Shown here: in pieces, positions 1-8,948 of the stretch
How positions within the stretch are numbered: position 1 is the stretch's first letter
Layout of the letters: each line of letters begins with the position of its first letter
From: Bradyrhizobium iriomotense
GTDB lineage: Bacteria; Pseudomonadota; Alphaproteobacteria; Rhizobiales; Xanthobacteraceae
Assembly (NCBI RefSeq): GCF_018130765.1
Contig: NZ_JAFCJZ010000010.1
Location: 1 to 64,000 of the forward strand
Direction: 5' to 3'
DNA length: 64,000 nt
Translations under genes and position numbers: made by a program
The notes under the pieces: generated by a model
What the model was told of the DNA's origin: nothing
Databases searched by the model: none
Seen by the model: the letters and a program-made list of their open reading frames with translations, nothing else

Positions 1-94
1 TCCACAAAGCTCGGCTGTCCTGTCCGCTTAACCGCCATCGCTACCCTCCAAGGCTCTGCCCTAGGGAATCACAACTGACGGATTACGCAACAGG

Positions 95-230
95 CCCCTT
101 GTGGGAGAGGGTGGAACGCCGCGTAGCGGCGAGACGGGTGAGGGGTCTCTCTCCGCGAGGACCTCTCTCAGCCGTCGTGTGGATAGATACCCCTCATCCG
201 GCGCTTCGCGCCACCTTCTCCCACAAGGGG
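95..230. repeat. Palindromic intergenic repeat (family D)
   Basis: The 14-base arm CCCCTTGTGGGAGA at 95-108 is answered by its exact reverse complement at 217-230. Between them lie short GC-rich palindromes. Related CTCTCCC/GGGAGAG-rich units occur at about 1859-1997 and 44525-44646. No convincing gene lies in bases 1-260, and the reading frames across this unit look like shadows of the palindrome. Confidence 0.6.
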
Positions 231-260
231 AGAAGGAAGAAAGCGCTACGCTGCGCCCTC

Positions 261-1688
261 TCAATCCGCCCCCGCCAGCTTTCCCCTCTCGCGCGTCGCC
301 GCCACCACGTCGCGCACGAGATCGAACACGCCGTCGGCTTGCGGCGGCGCGTTCGGCGAGCGTCCCAGCCGCACGATCACCAGCTTCTCCGACGGGATCA
401 CGATGGTGTACTGCCCGATCGTGCCCTTGGCGAAGAAGGCATCGCGCGGCCAGCCGTGCTCGATGCGAAATTTTGCGCCAAAGCTATCGCCCTGGTTGGT
501 CCAGAAGCCGGCGCCGATGCCGACCCACGCGTTCGGCGTCGGCGTGGCCGTGTAGTTCACCCAGCCCTCGGGGAGGATGCGCCTGCCGCCGGCGACGCCG
601 TCATTGAGATAGAGCTGGCCGAAGCGCGCCCAGTCGCGCGCGGATGCGAGCATCTCGCTCGACCCTTCGATCGTACCCGAGCCATCGAGCTGAAGCACCA
701 CATGGCGCATGCCGAGCGGGGCGAACAATTCGCGGCGCGCGAAGTGCAGCGCGGCTTCGGGAGTGCTGCCGGCAGCAACGCGGATCAGATGCGACAGAAT
801 GAGGCTATTGCCGTCGTGGTAATTCCACGCCGTGCCGGGGGCGGTCTCGATCGGAATACTTTCGGCATAGGCGGCCATGTCGGCCTCCATGAACTTCATC
901 CGGTTGACCGGCTCGAAGGCGGAGCCGAGCGAAGCCTGCAAGGAGCTGCCGAGCGCAAGGCCGGCGGTGTGGCGCAGCAACTGATCGACGGTGATGGCAT
1001 GGCGCGGATCATCGGGATCTTTCCAGGCCGCGACCGGCGCGGGGCCGTCGAGCTTTAGCTTGCCCTGGCGCACCAGCACGCCGATCAGGGTGGAGACCAC
1101 CGATTTCGTCATGGAGAAGCCGAGCAGCGGCGTCTCAGGTCCGATGCCATCGGCGTAGCGCTCGGCGATAACGCGGCCGGCTTTCATCACGACGACCGCG
1201 CGGGTGCGGCGATAGGGTGGCTGCGCGGGCTCGGTGAAGGCACGGTCGAGCGCAGCGACCAGCTCGGGGCTCTGCGGCGGCACGATCGAGGGGCCTGCGA
1301 TCTCGGGCAACAGCGCCTGCTGCCTGTCGTCTGCCGGCGGCTCGACGGCGGCAACGCCGGCGCCGTGCGCGAGCGTGCAGCCGAGGCCCTCGCGATAGAC
1401 CGCGTAGCTGCGGCCAATGCCGAACAGCGTCACCGTGACGTCCTTGCGCACGCGATCGACCTGATAGTCCATCGCCCAGGTGATCAGGCCAGTGCCGGGC
1501 ATGGCGTCGGTGGTCTCGGTGAAGTTGCGCCTGGGATCGAGGCCGGAGACGAACGTCTCGGAGCACAGGATATCGGCGACGAAGCCGGTCGCGATCTTCG
1601 GGACGTCGCGGGCCCGGGCGGCGCCGAGCGCGAGGCCGGCGGCGGCGATGCTTGTAGTGAGGAGGATGATCTTGCGGCGGCGGGTCAC
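261..1688 (-). CDS. Secreted SxxK serine hydrolase (beta-lactamase/esterase family)
   Basis: A 475-residue protein of the serine beta-lactamase-like hydrolase family (class C/esterase fold). It starts at GTG 1688 behind GGAGAAA. Residues 1-27 form a positively charged, hydrophobic export signal ending near RARD. The nucleophile motif is S192-M-T-K195 (GFSMTK), WNYHDGN near residue 290 fits the second (Tyr) motif, and KGTIGQ near the C-terminus resembles the third. A poorly characterised segment of about 130 residues precedes the catalytic domain. Likely periplasmic; the substrate (peptide, ester or cell-wall component) cannot be read from sequence. The gene stands alone, with repeats on both sides. 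Confidence 0.85.
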   Translation of the reverse strand: MTRRRKIILLTTSIAAAGLALGAARARDVPKIATGFVADILCSETFVSGLDPRRNFTETTDAMPGTGLITWAMDYQVDRVRKDVTVTLFGIGRSYAVYREGLGCTLAHGAGVAAVEPPADDRQQALLPEIAGPSIVPPQSPELVAALDRAFTEPAQPPYRRTRAVVVMKAGRVIAERYADGIGPETPLLGFSMTKSVVSTLIGVLVRQGKLKLDGPAPVAAWKDPDDPRHAITVDQLLRHTAGLALGSSLQASLGSAFEPVNRMKFMEADMAAYAESIPIETAPGTAWNYHDGNSLILSHLIRVAAGSTPEAALHFARRELFAPLGMRHVVLQLDGSGTIEGSSEMLASARDWARFGQLYLNDGVAGGRRILPEGWVNYTATPTPNAWVGIGAGFWTNQGDSFGAKFRIEHGWPRDAFFAKGTIGQYTIVIPSEKLVIVRLGRSPNAPPQADGVFDLVRDVVAATRERGKLAGAD

Positions 1689-2007
1689 GGGCTTTCTCCG
1701 GCTTGGGGACGTGCGCCGGGAGGAAGCGGGAGCGGGCGGAGGAGCGCTCGCCGGATTTGGAAAATGGGCTGGCTGGAATTGGGCGTGGGCTAGTCGATTT
1801 TGGAATTATGAAGCCATTCCAGCTTCTTAGAGGTATCGTGCCGCCGCAGCGGTGGTGCGCCCCTCGCCCCGTTCTTACGGGGAGAGGGTTGGGGTGAGGG
1901 GCCTCTCTCCCCGGATGAGGTCACAGTGAGACCTGTACCCCCTCACCCGGATTGCATCTTCGATGCAATCCGACCTCTCCCCGCAAGCGGGGAGAGGTGA
2001 AGAAAGG
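1689..2007. repeat. Gene-free gap with family D palindromic repeat
   Basis: The gap between the serine hydrolase start and the AraC stop holds no supported gene. Bases 1859-1997 are a palindrome-rich unit (CCCCTCGCCCC..., GATTGCATC/GATGCAATC, CTCTCCCCGCAAGCGGGGAGAG) related to the units at 95-230 and 44525-44646. The final CTCTCC-CCGCAAGCGG-GGAGAG hairpin, about 1975-1998, lies just past the end of the AraC gene and could act as its terminator, though no T-tract is seen. Bases 1689-1858 would hold the hydrolase promoter, but no clear -35/-10 pair was recognised. Confidence 0.5.
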
Positions 2008-3069
2008 TCACGCCGCGTTCACCTTCAGCCGCCGGTATTCCGTCGGCGTCACGCCTGTGACCGCCTTGAACGCCCGGTTGAACGGGCCGAGCGACTGGAA
2101 GCCGGCGTCCATGGCGATGGTGATGACGGGGACCTCGGCCTGGGCGGGATCGGCGAGCGCGGCCTTGGCCTCCTCGATCCGGTGGTTGTTCAGGAACACA
2201 TTGAAGTTGCGGTAGCCGAGCCGCTGGTTGATGAGCCGGCGCAACCGGTATTCGGGAATCTTCAGCCGGCCCGCGAGGACACCGATGGTGATGTTCTCCT
2301 GACGATAGATCCGCTCGTCCGCCATCAGGCGCATCAGGGCGTCGATGAGTTTTTGGTCGGCGGCGTCCTCGGCTACAGGCTGACTGAAAATAACAGGCGG
2401 TGCGGGTTCCGCCGCGGCCGGAAACAGATCCGCCCCATCAACGCGCATCATGGCATAGACGATCGCCGCGACGATGCAGGCGAGCACGCCGGCATTGATG
2501 GTTTCGGCGACATCGCCGACGTGGCGGCCGGCGACGGCGATCTGGAGCACCGCGTTCAGCCCGCCATAGAGCGCGGTTGCGCAGACGATGAAGACGCGAA
2601 CGCGGCGGCGACGCTCGACCAGGTCGACCGGCCAGGAGGCGATCATCTGCCCGACCGCAAGCGCGATGAAACCGAGCACGATCAGATTGACCACCGTCAC
2701 CGAGAACCGCACATGGCCGCTGGGTGCAATCCAGACGCAGCCCGCGAAGCTGAAAGCCGTCACCAGCGCCCAGACGCATCCGTGCCACCAGCGGAGGCGA
2801 AACTCGTCGTCGAACAGGGAGCGTGTGAACAGCCAGAACACAACGGTGTCGCCGGTCGACAACGCGATCAGCGGTGCATGCAGGAGCGGGATCGCTGACG
2901 TGACATCCAGCGAATAGCTCGCCGCATGCGCGGCCGAACCGATGGCAAAGGCCGCGCCGAGACGAGCTGTGAGCACGTTGCGGAAATCGGAAAGCAATGA
3001 TGCCGCCAGCACGAGCAGCAGCGCCACGGACGCGGCGCGAAAGGCAAGCTCGGTTGCAGCAAGTGTCAT
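2008..3069 (-). CDS. AraC-family transcriptional regulator with membrane-spanning N-terminus
   Basis: A 353-residue protein. Residues 5 to about 210 hold around seven hydrophobic segments, interrupted by short polar loops. The C-terminal 100 residues are an AraC-type double helix-turn-helix domain: IGVLAGRLKIPEYRLRRLIN is the first HTH and DAGFQSLGPFNRAFK with TGVTPTEYRR the conserved second half. This layout (membrane sensor fused to AraC) suggests a regulator that responds to an envelope or lipophilic signal; the target is unknown. It begins at ATG 3069 and has no co-directional neighbour. The family assignment from the HTH is firm, the sensing role is inferred. Confidence 0.88.
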   Translation of the reverse strand: MTLAATELAFRAASVALLLVLAASLLSDFRNVLTARLGAAFAIGSAAHAASYSLDVTSAIPLLHAPLIALSTGDTVVFWLFTRSLFDDEFRLRWWHGCVWALVTAFSFAGCVWIAPSGHVRFSVTVVNLIVLGFIALAVGQMIASWPVDLVERRRRVRVFIVCATALYGGLNAVLQIAVAGRHVGDVAETINAGVLACIVAAIVYAMMRVDGADLFPAAAEPAPPVIFSQPVAEDAADQKLIDALMRLMADERIYRQENITIGVLAGRLKIPEYRLRRLINQRLGYRNFNVFLNNHRIEEAKAALADPAQAEVPVITIAMDAGFQSLGPFNRAFKAVTGVTPTEYRRLKVNAA

Positions 3070-3400
3070 CGGGCGATGCGATTGGTCGCGGTTGAAATCA
3101 GCCGAACATCGTTTGTGGGACTCATTTTTTCAAGGTCCATCCTCACGCCAACTGTCATCGCCCGGTTTCACGGACCGTAGGGTGGGCAAAGCGGAGCGTG
3201 CCCACGGCTTCTTCTCGATCGGAGAAAGATGGTGGGCACGGCGCTAATGCGCCTTTGCCCACCCTACGGCCGCTCGTCGTGGAGCACGACCGCGGAATAC
3301 AGCGCTATCGCACCTGTGACGTCGGGTCCCGGCTTTGCCGCGACGGCGACGCCAATTCCTGCTACCATCGCGGCCAAGAAAGCCAAAAAGGAGCCCACCC
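3070..3400. repeat. Gene-free gap with family A palindromic repeat (3175-3270)
   Basis: The gap between the divergent AraC and pirin genes carries a long inverted repeat at 3175-3270. The arms read CCGTAGGGTGGGCAAAG and its complement CTTTGCCCACCCTACGG, enclosing inner GTGCCCAC/GTGGGCAC arms. Copies recur at 21388-21466 and 52150-52240. The AAGGAG ribosome-binding site for pirin lies at about 3388-3393. No gene is supported. Confidence 0.65.
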
Positions 3401-4318
3401 ATGAGCTGGATGCCCGACAACGATCCCGTGCTCGGCGATCCCAAATCCTGCGACGCGCTCGATCTCGTCATCGTGCCGCGCACGCGCGACCTCGGCGACG
3501 GCTTTGCGGTGCGGCGCGCGCTGCCGCATGGCAAACGGCAGATGGTCGGACCTTTCATCTTCTTCGACCATTTCGGGCCGGTGCAGTTCGTCTCCGGCAA
3601 GGGCATGGACGTGCGGCCGCATCCGCATATCGGGCTCGCCACCGTCACCTATCTGTTCGACGGCGCGATTATGCATCGCGACAGCGAGGGCAATGTCCAG
3701 GAGATCGCGCCCGGCGCGATGAACCTGATGACGGCCGGGCGCGGCATCGCGCATTCCGAGCGCACGCCGGATGCGCAGCGCGCCTCGGGCCAGAAGATGC
3801 TGGGACTGCAAAGCTGGATCGCGCTGCCGGCCGGATCCGAGGAAATCGCGCCCTCGTTCCAGCATTATGCCGCAGGCGATCTGCCGATGATCTCCGAGCG
3901 CGATTTCACCGCGCGGGTGATCGCGGGCTCCACCTTCGGCATCACCTCTCCGGTGTCGATGGTGTCGCCCTGGTTCTACACCGAGGTCACGGCCGCCGAA
4001 GGCGCGAGCGTGCCGCTCGACCCCGATCATGAGGAGCGCGCGATCTACCTCGTCGACGGCGAGGTCGAGATTGCGAACGAACGCTATGAGGGGCCGCGGC
4101 TGCTGATCTTCCGGCCCGGCGACCGCATCACGGTGAAGGCGCTCAAGGCGACGCGGATGATGTTTCTCGGCGGCGATGCATTGGAAGGCCCGCGCCACAT
4201 CTGGTGGAATTTCGTCTCCTCCAGCAAGGAGCGGATCGAGCAGGCCAAGCAGGACTGGAAAACCGGCCGCTTCGCCGCGGTTCCGCAGGAACATGAGTTC
4301 ATTCCGCTGCCGGAATAG
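3401..4318 (+). CDS. Pirin family protein
   Basis: A 305-residue bicupin of the pirin family. The start at ATG 3401 (MSWMPDNDP) is chosen because AAGGAG sits just upstream; the frame extends further 5' without a ribosome-binding site. The N-terminal cupin shows the expected metal ligands H74 and H76 (RPHPHIGLA), H118 and E120 (GIAHSE), matching the His56/His58/His101/Glu103 spacing of human pirin. Bacterial pirins bind Fe and some have quercetinase activity or modulate metabolic enzymes, but the role here is unknown. It is followed 78 bases later by purC on the same strand. Confidence 0.9.
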   Translation: MSWMPDNDPVLGDPKSCDALDLVIVPRTRDLGDGFAVRRALPHGKRQMVGPFIFFDHFGPVQFVSGKGMDVRPHPHIGLATVTYLFDGAIMHRDSEGNVQEIAPGAMNLMTAGRGIAHSERTPDAQRASGQKMLGLQSWIALPAGSEEIAPSFQHYAAGDLPMISERDFTARVIAGSTFGITSPVSMVSPWFYTEVTAAEGASVPLDPDHEERAIYLVDGEVEIANERYEGPRLLIFRPGDRITVKALKATRMMFLGGDALEGPRHIWWNFVSSSKERIEQAKQDWKTGRFAAVPQEHEFIPLPE

Positions 4319-4396
4319 GCTAATCCGGTCTCCGGCCGCGCCATCTGGCGCGGCCGGACGCCCTGCCCGAACGCCTTGCTTGCGAAAGATCTGCCG

Positions 4397-5311
4397 ATGA
4401 CCGCCATGCTCTCCAGCGACCTGCCCCTGACCAAGATCGGGCGCGGCAAGGTGCGCGATATCTACGCCGTCGACGATGACCGCCTGCTGCTGCTCACCAC
4501 CGACCGCATCAGCGCCTTCGACGTCGTGATGGGCGAGACCATTCCGATGAAGGGCGCGGTGCTGACGCAAATCAGCGCGTTCTGGTTTGGCAAGCTCGAA
4601 GGCGTGGTGCCGCATCACATGATCAGCGCCGATACCGACGAGATCATCGCGGCCGTGCCGGCCTTGAAGCCGCACCGCGCCGAGATCCTCGGCCGCGCCA
4701 TGCTGTGCAAGCGCACCACCGTATTTCCGATCGAATGCGTGATCCGCGGCTATCTTTCGGGCTCGGCCTGGAAGGAATATGCGGCCTCAGGCACGCTCGC
4801 GGGCGAAAAGCTGAAAGCGGGCCTCGTCGAAAGCGAGAAGCTGGAGCCGGCGATCTTCAGCCCCGCGACCAAGGCCGAGAGCGGGCACGACGAGAACATC
4901 ACGATCGCGAAGATGCGGGAAGTGGTCGGCGACGAGGTCGCCTACACGCTGGAGAGCATGACGCGCGCGATCTACACCCTCGGCGAGGAGCTGGCGCGCG
5001 AGCAGGGCATCATCATCGCCGACACCAAGTTCGAGTTCGGCCGCGACAAGGACGGCCGCATCATCCTGATCGACGAGGTGATGACGCCGGACAGTTCGCG
5101 CTTCTGGGCGGTCGATGCCTACAAGCCCGGCCAGCCGCAGGCGAGCTTCGACAAGCAGCCGCTGCGCGACTATCTCGATATCGAGCGCCGCGCCGGCCGC
5201 TGGAACGGCGACGCCCCACCACCGCCGCTGCCGGCGAGCGTGGTGGACGCGACCAGCAAGCGGTATCTGGAAGCGTATCGGCGCGTGACGGGGACGGAGT
5301 TGAAGGTTTAA
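4397..5311 (+). CDS. purC: Phosphoribosylaminoimidazole-succinocarboxamide synthase (SAICAR synthetase)
   Basis: A 304-residue protein from ATG 4397 (MTAMLSSDLPLTKIGRGKVR). It catalyses the ATP-dependent ligation of CAIR with aspartate to SAICAR in de novo purine synthesis, in the cytosol. Family hallmarks visible: GRGKVRDIY, TTDRISAFDV, the FPIECVIRGYLSGSAWKEY block, and the IIADTKFEFGRDKDG / LIDEVMTPDSSRFW blocks that bind nucleotide and Mg. It has the longer form, with a C-terminal extension after residue 250, typical of alphaproteobacteria and plants. A TTG start at 4376 is in frame but has no better signal. Confidence 0.96.
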   Translation: MTAMLSSDLPLTKIGRGKVRDIYAVDDDRLLLLTTDRISAFDVVMGETIPMKGAVLTQISAFWFGKLEGVVPHHMISADTDEIIAAVPALKPHRAEILGRAMLCKRTTVFPIECVIRGYLSGSAWKEYAASGTLAGEKLKAGLVESEKLEPAIFSPATKAESGHDENITIAKMREVVGDEVAYTLESMTRAIYTLGEELAREQGIIIADTKFEFGRDKDGRIILIDEVMTPDSSRFWAVDAYKPGQPQASFDKQPLRDYLDIERRAGRWNGDAPPPPLPASVVDATSKRYLEAYRRVTGTELKV

Positions 5312-5318
5312 GCCTATC

Positions 5319-5447
5319 CGTCGTCCCGGCGAAGGCCGGGACCCATACCGCGAGATCTATCGAGTGCGGATGGCAGGAGTACCGAACTCCTGATCTTCGC
5401 CAAACACCTCCCTGTGGTTATGGGTCCCGGCCTTCGCCGGGACGACG
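5319..5447. repeat. Dispersed palindromic element (family B), copy 1
   Basis: The outer arms GTCGTCCCGGCGAAGGCCGGGACCC and its complement flank an interior of about 80 bases containing CATACCGCGAGATCTATCGA and CTTCGCCAAACACCTCCCTG. A second copy at 7902-8028 keeps the interior and changes both arms in compensation (CCCGGCGAAGGCCGGG becomes CCTGGCGAAAGCCAGG). It lies directly after purC and may also act as a terminator hairpin. Confidence 0.75.
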
Positions 5448-5572
5448 GTTGAGCGTGAGGCTGCACCGTCACCGCAGCAAAAACCGCCGGATATTTCATA
5501 GCGACAAGAAGCCTATTGCGCTAAGCCTGTCGTCATCTCAAACAGAATTTTTTCAGGGGCGAGCGCCAGGAC

Positions 5573-7783
5573 GTGACCGACCCAGCGATGACTCTCAGTC
5601 CGCACTCGCGGTTCAAGCCCGCCCTCAAGCGTGCGCTGAACGACATTCTGGGTGGCAGCGCCGCCAGCGTCCTGACCGTCACCTTCGGGCTCTCCTACGC
5701 ATTGCTGATCTTTGCGGGCCCGCTGTCGCCCTACCTGTCCTACGGCATCGCGGCGACCTTCATCAGCTCCGCGGTGCTTGCCGCCGTCGTCGCGCTCGGC
5801 AGCTCCCTGCCCTTCGCGGTGGCCGCTCCTGACAGCTCGACCGCCGCCGTGACGGGAATTCTGGCGGCCTCGGTGCTCGAACGGATCGAGGCGGCCAACC
5901 CGTCGACTCCGCCGTTGTCGCCGATCCTGATCACGATCGGCCTGTCGACGGTGCTGACCGGCGTGGTGCTGTGCGGACTGGGCCTGACGCGGATGGGGCG
6001 CGCCATCCGCTACGTGCCGTACCCGGTGGTCGGCGGCTTCCTCGGTGCCACGGGACTCCTGATCGTCATGGGTGCGATCCGGGTCATCACCGATCATCCT
6101 GTCGCCACGCTGCTGCGCTTCGCCAACGGCACGACATTGCTGGAACTGGGTGCCGCCTGCGTCATGGCGCTGGTGCTGTATCTGACCTGGCATCGCTCGC
6201 GTAGCCCGTTCGGACTGCCGATCATCCTGATCGGCGGCGTACTCGCGGGGCATCTGGCATTCTGGGTCACGGGCATCTCGCTTGGCGAGGCCCACGCTCT
6301 GGGCTGGACGTTCCAGCCGCCGCCGCAGGCGGCCTTCATGATGCCCTGGCACGCCGAAGGCCTCGTCCACTATCCCTGGTTCGCCGTGCCCGACCTGCTC
6401 GCCAATTTCGTCGCCGTGATTTTCGTCACCGCGTCGAGCACGCTGTTCAACACCACCGGGATCGAAGTCGCCGTGCATCGCGAGGCCAATCTGGAGCGCG
6501 AGCTGAACGTCACCGGCGCCGCCAACATGCTGACAGGCGCGCTCGGCGGCTATGCCGGCTGCGTCTCGATCAGCCGCTCCGTCCTCAATTTCAGCAGCGG
6601 CGGCCGCGGCCGTCTGTCCGGCCTCACCGTCGCGGCGCTGTCGCTGCTGATGCTTGCGATCGCGCCGCAGCTGCTCGGCTTCATCCCGAAATTCGTGCTC
6701 GGCGGCCTGCTGCTCTATCTCGGCGCCGACCAGCTGCACAAATGGATCATCGAATCGCGCCGGCGGCTTTCGAAGCTCGAATATCTCTCGCTGGTCGCCA
6801 TCATCGCGATCATCGTGACCTGGGGTTTCGTGCCGGGCATCCTGATCGGCGTGATCATCGGCTGCGCCACGTTTGCGTTCAGCGCCGCACGGGTCGAATC
6901 GATCAAGTACAGTTTCAACGGCTCGGAATACCGTTCCTCGCTCGACCGTTCGCGCGACGACCAGGATGTGCTGCTGGCCCATGGCGGCAAGATCCAGGGC
7001 CTGAACCTGCAGAGCTATCTGTTCTTCGGCTCCGCCAACCGGCTCTACCAGCACGTCAAGCAGTTGCTGCAGGAGCGCCCCGAGTGCCGCTACCTGCTGT
7101 TCGACTTCAAGCTCGTCACCGGGGTGGATTCATCGGCCGCCTACAGCTTTGCCCAGATCAAGCGCAGCGCGGCCGATCTCGGCGTCGAGCTGATCCTGGT
7201 GCATCTGTCGGCCTCGGCCGAGAAGGTGCTGCGCGCCAGCGACTTCATCGGCGAGGGCGTCACCATCATCCCCGAGCTCGATCACGCACTGGAATGGTGC
7301 GAGAACGAGATCATCTCGCAGCATCAGGACCTGGCGCGGGAAGAAGCCAGCCTGCGCGACTGGTTCGCGCGCATCCTCGGCAGCGAGGACGATGCCGACG
7401 AGCTGATCCGCCGCTGCCAGCGCATCGAGGTCGGGGCCGGCGAGGTCATCGTGAACGCCGGAGACCCCGCCGATTCCATGCACTTCATCCTCGACGGCCG
7501 CGTCGGCATCATGGTCCCGGCCGACGACGGCCGCACCACGCGCGTGCGCAGCCTCGGCCGCTACACCACGATCGGCGAGATGGGCCTGGTGTCTCGCGCG
7601 CCGCGGAGCGCGACGATCCAGGCCGAGGTCGACAGCGTGCTCTACGTGCTCAACGCGCACCAGTTCGACGCGATCAAGACCGAGGCCCCCGCGCTCAGCA
7701 ACAAGCTGCTGACCTATTTCGTGTCGGTCATGGCGGAGCGGCTGACATTTGCGAACCGAATGATCGCGGTGCTGCGGCGGTAA
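5573..7783 (+). CDS. SulP-family anion transporter fused to STAS and cyclic-nucleotide-binding domains
   Basis: A 736-residue inner-membrane protein starting at GTG 5573 (alternative ATG 5588). Residues about 20-420 form the multi-span SulP core, with FAVAAPDSSTAAVTGI near the substrate site and TGALGGYAGCVSISRS in the central motif. Residues about 440-570 are a STAS domain (YLLFDFKLVTGVDSSAAYSF, with the Ser pair typical of anti-sigma-factor antagonists). Residues about 600-725 are a cNMP/CRP-like sensor domain (GEVIVNAGDPADSMHFILDG ... TIGEMGLVSRAPRSATIQAE). Sulfate, bicarbonate or dicarboxylates are possible substrates. The C-terminal sensor suggests gating by a cyclic nucleotide, which is inference. 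Confidence 0.9.
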   Translation: MTDPAMTLSPHSRFKPALKRALNDILGGSAASVLTVTFGLSYALLIFAGPLSPYLSYGIAATFISSAVLAAVVALGSSLPFAVAAPDSSTAAVTGILAASVLERIEAANPSTPPLSPILITIGLSTVLTGVVLCGLGLTRMGRAIRYVPYPVVGGFLGATGLLIVMGAIRVITDHPVATLLRFANGTTLLELGAACVMALVLYLTWHRSRSPFGLPIILIGGVLAGHLAFWVTGISLGEAHALGWTFQPPPQAAFMMPWHAEGLVHYPWFAVPDLLANFVAVIFVTASSTLFNTTGIEVAVHREANLERELNVTGAANMLTGALGGYAGCVSISRSVLNFSSGGRGRLSGLTVAALSLLMLAIAPQLLGFIPKFVLGGLLLYLGADQLHKWIIESRRRLSKLEYLSLVAIIAIIVTWGFVPGILIGVIIGCATFAFSAARVESIKYSFNGSEYRSSLDRSRDDQDVLLAHGGKIQGLNLQSYLFFGSANRLYQHVKQLLQERPECRYLLFDFKLVTGVDSSAAYSFAQIKRSAADLGVELILVHLSASAEKVLRASDFIGEGVTIIPELDHALEWCENEIISQHQDLAREEASLRDWFARILGSEDDADELIRRCQRIEVGAGEVIVNAGDPADSMHFILDGRVGIMVPADDGRTTRVRSLGRYTTIGEMGLVSRAPRSATIQAEVDSVLYVLNAHQFDAIKTEAPALSNKLLTYFVSVMAERLTFANRMIAVLRR

Positions 7784-8041
7784 CGGACGCGAAGCCCGCA
7801 TGAGCGCAGCGATATGCGGGAGCAGTGGTCCCGGATGTTGCTACGCTCATCCGGGCTACGAAGCTAAGGCGGTAAAGCCGTTAGCGCGCCACAACCTCGG
7901 TGTCGTCCTGGCGAAAGCCAGGACCCATACCGCGGAATCTATCGATTGCGAGCGGTGCGAGTACCGGACCACCAATCTTCGCCAAACTTCTCCCTGGGGT
8001 AATGGGTCCTGGCTTTCGCCAGGACGACGAAGGAGAGCGCG
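7784..8041. repeat. Intergenic hairpins and family B element, copy 2 (7902-8028)
   Basis: After the SulP stop come a CCCGCAT/ATGCGGG hairpin (7795-7820) and a CCCGGATG/CATCCGGG hairpin (about 7829-7857), which could end transcription without a T-tract. Bases 7902-8028 are the second copy of the family B element (arms GTCGTCCTGGCGAAAGCCAGG and complement). It marks the left edge of the accessory-looking 8.0-12.5 kb block. No gene is supported. Confidence 0.7.
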
Positions 8042-8920
8042 TCAAATCAGCTCCGCGGACCAGGGCTCATGGCGGATCTCGAACGACTGTCCCTTCTTCG
8101 ACAGCCGCGCGAACCCGGGGAAATTCAGGTGCATTCCGGCGACGAGCTCGCCGGTCGCGGAGACTCTTTCCAGCATTTTCTTTCGGGTCTCCGCCGCCGC
8201 CTGCGGATCCGCGTCGAACGCAATCGTCACCTCGGGTCTTTGCACCTGGATGTCAGGATAATGAACGATGTCACCCCAGATGAGCAGGGACGCATCGCCG
8301 CCATCGATCCGATAGCCGCTGTGCCCCGGGGTATGGCCGGGCAGAGGTTCGATCATGATGCCGGGCGCAACTTGTCCTGCGCTGACCGTCCGGCGCCGGG
8401 CGCCATATGCCGCGAATGCGGTACGCGCGGCGTGAAAGAACGGCTTGACCGGATCCGGGGCCTGATTGAGGTTCGCATCATCCGTCCAGAAGGCGAATTC
8501 GGCGTCGTGCATCACGATCTCGGCGTTCGGAAACTGGGGCGCCGACGGCAACGCTCCGACGAGGCCTCCGATGTGATCCGGATGGGCGTGGGTCAGAAGG
8601 ATCTGGTCGATTGCGAGCGGATTCACGTTGGCCGCGGCAAGTGACGCGTGCAGTCGTCCGCCCCAACCGTTGATGCCGCCGCCACCGCCATCCACCAGTA
8701 TGGTCCGGCCCTTTCCCTCGACCAGATAGGCGCTGACGGTCATCGCAGATGACGAAGGACGTCCCGCCGCCACCGTCATGCTCATCGCTTCATCGGGCCC
8801 TATTCCGGACAGGAGGTCGAACGGCACACCGACGATGCCGTCGACGATAACGGTGACGACATAGTCGCCGATCTTCCGCCGGTTCAGGCCGGGGGCCTGC
8901 CAGCCATTCGCGTTCGTCAT
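8042..8920 (-). CDS. MBL-fold metallo-hydrolase
   Basis: A 292-residue metallo-beta-lactamase-fold protein. The di-metal signature HAHPDHIGG starts at H111 (H111, H113, D115, H116). LPGHTPGHSGY gives the next His, WGDIVHYPD the bridging Asp and GMHLNFPGF the last His. No signal peptide is evident, so it is probably cytoplasmic. The sequence resembles the lactonase/hydrolase branch of the fold (quorum-quenching lactonases, alkyl-sulfatase relatives), but the substrate cannot be assigned. It lies 28 bases downstream of the MDR oxidoreductase on the same strand, probably one transcription unit, facing the LysR gene. Confidence 0.88.
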   Translation of the reverse strand: MTNANGWQAPGLNRRKIGDYVVTVIVDGIVGVPFDLLSGIGPDEAMSMTVAAGRPSSSAMTVSAYLVEGKGRTILVDGGGGGINGWGGRLHASLAAANVNPLAIDQILLTHAHPDHIGGLVGALPSAPQFPNAEIVMHDAEFAFWTDDANLNQAPDPVKPFFHAARTAFAAYGARRRTVSAGQVAPGIMIEPLPGHTPGHSGYRIDGGDASLLIWGDIVHYPDIQVQRPEVTIAFDADPQAAAETRKKMLERVSATGELVAGMHLNFPGFARLSKKGQSFEIRHEPWSAELI

Positions 8921-8948
8921 TCCATCACCCTTAACTGCGTTGTGTGTC

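Noticed and set aside
99..1058. Long plus-strand reading frame opposite the first serine hydrolase
   Set aside because: It is the complement of a clear catalytic domain and has Arg/His/Ala-rich composition typical of GC-rich shadow frames.
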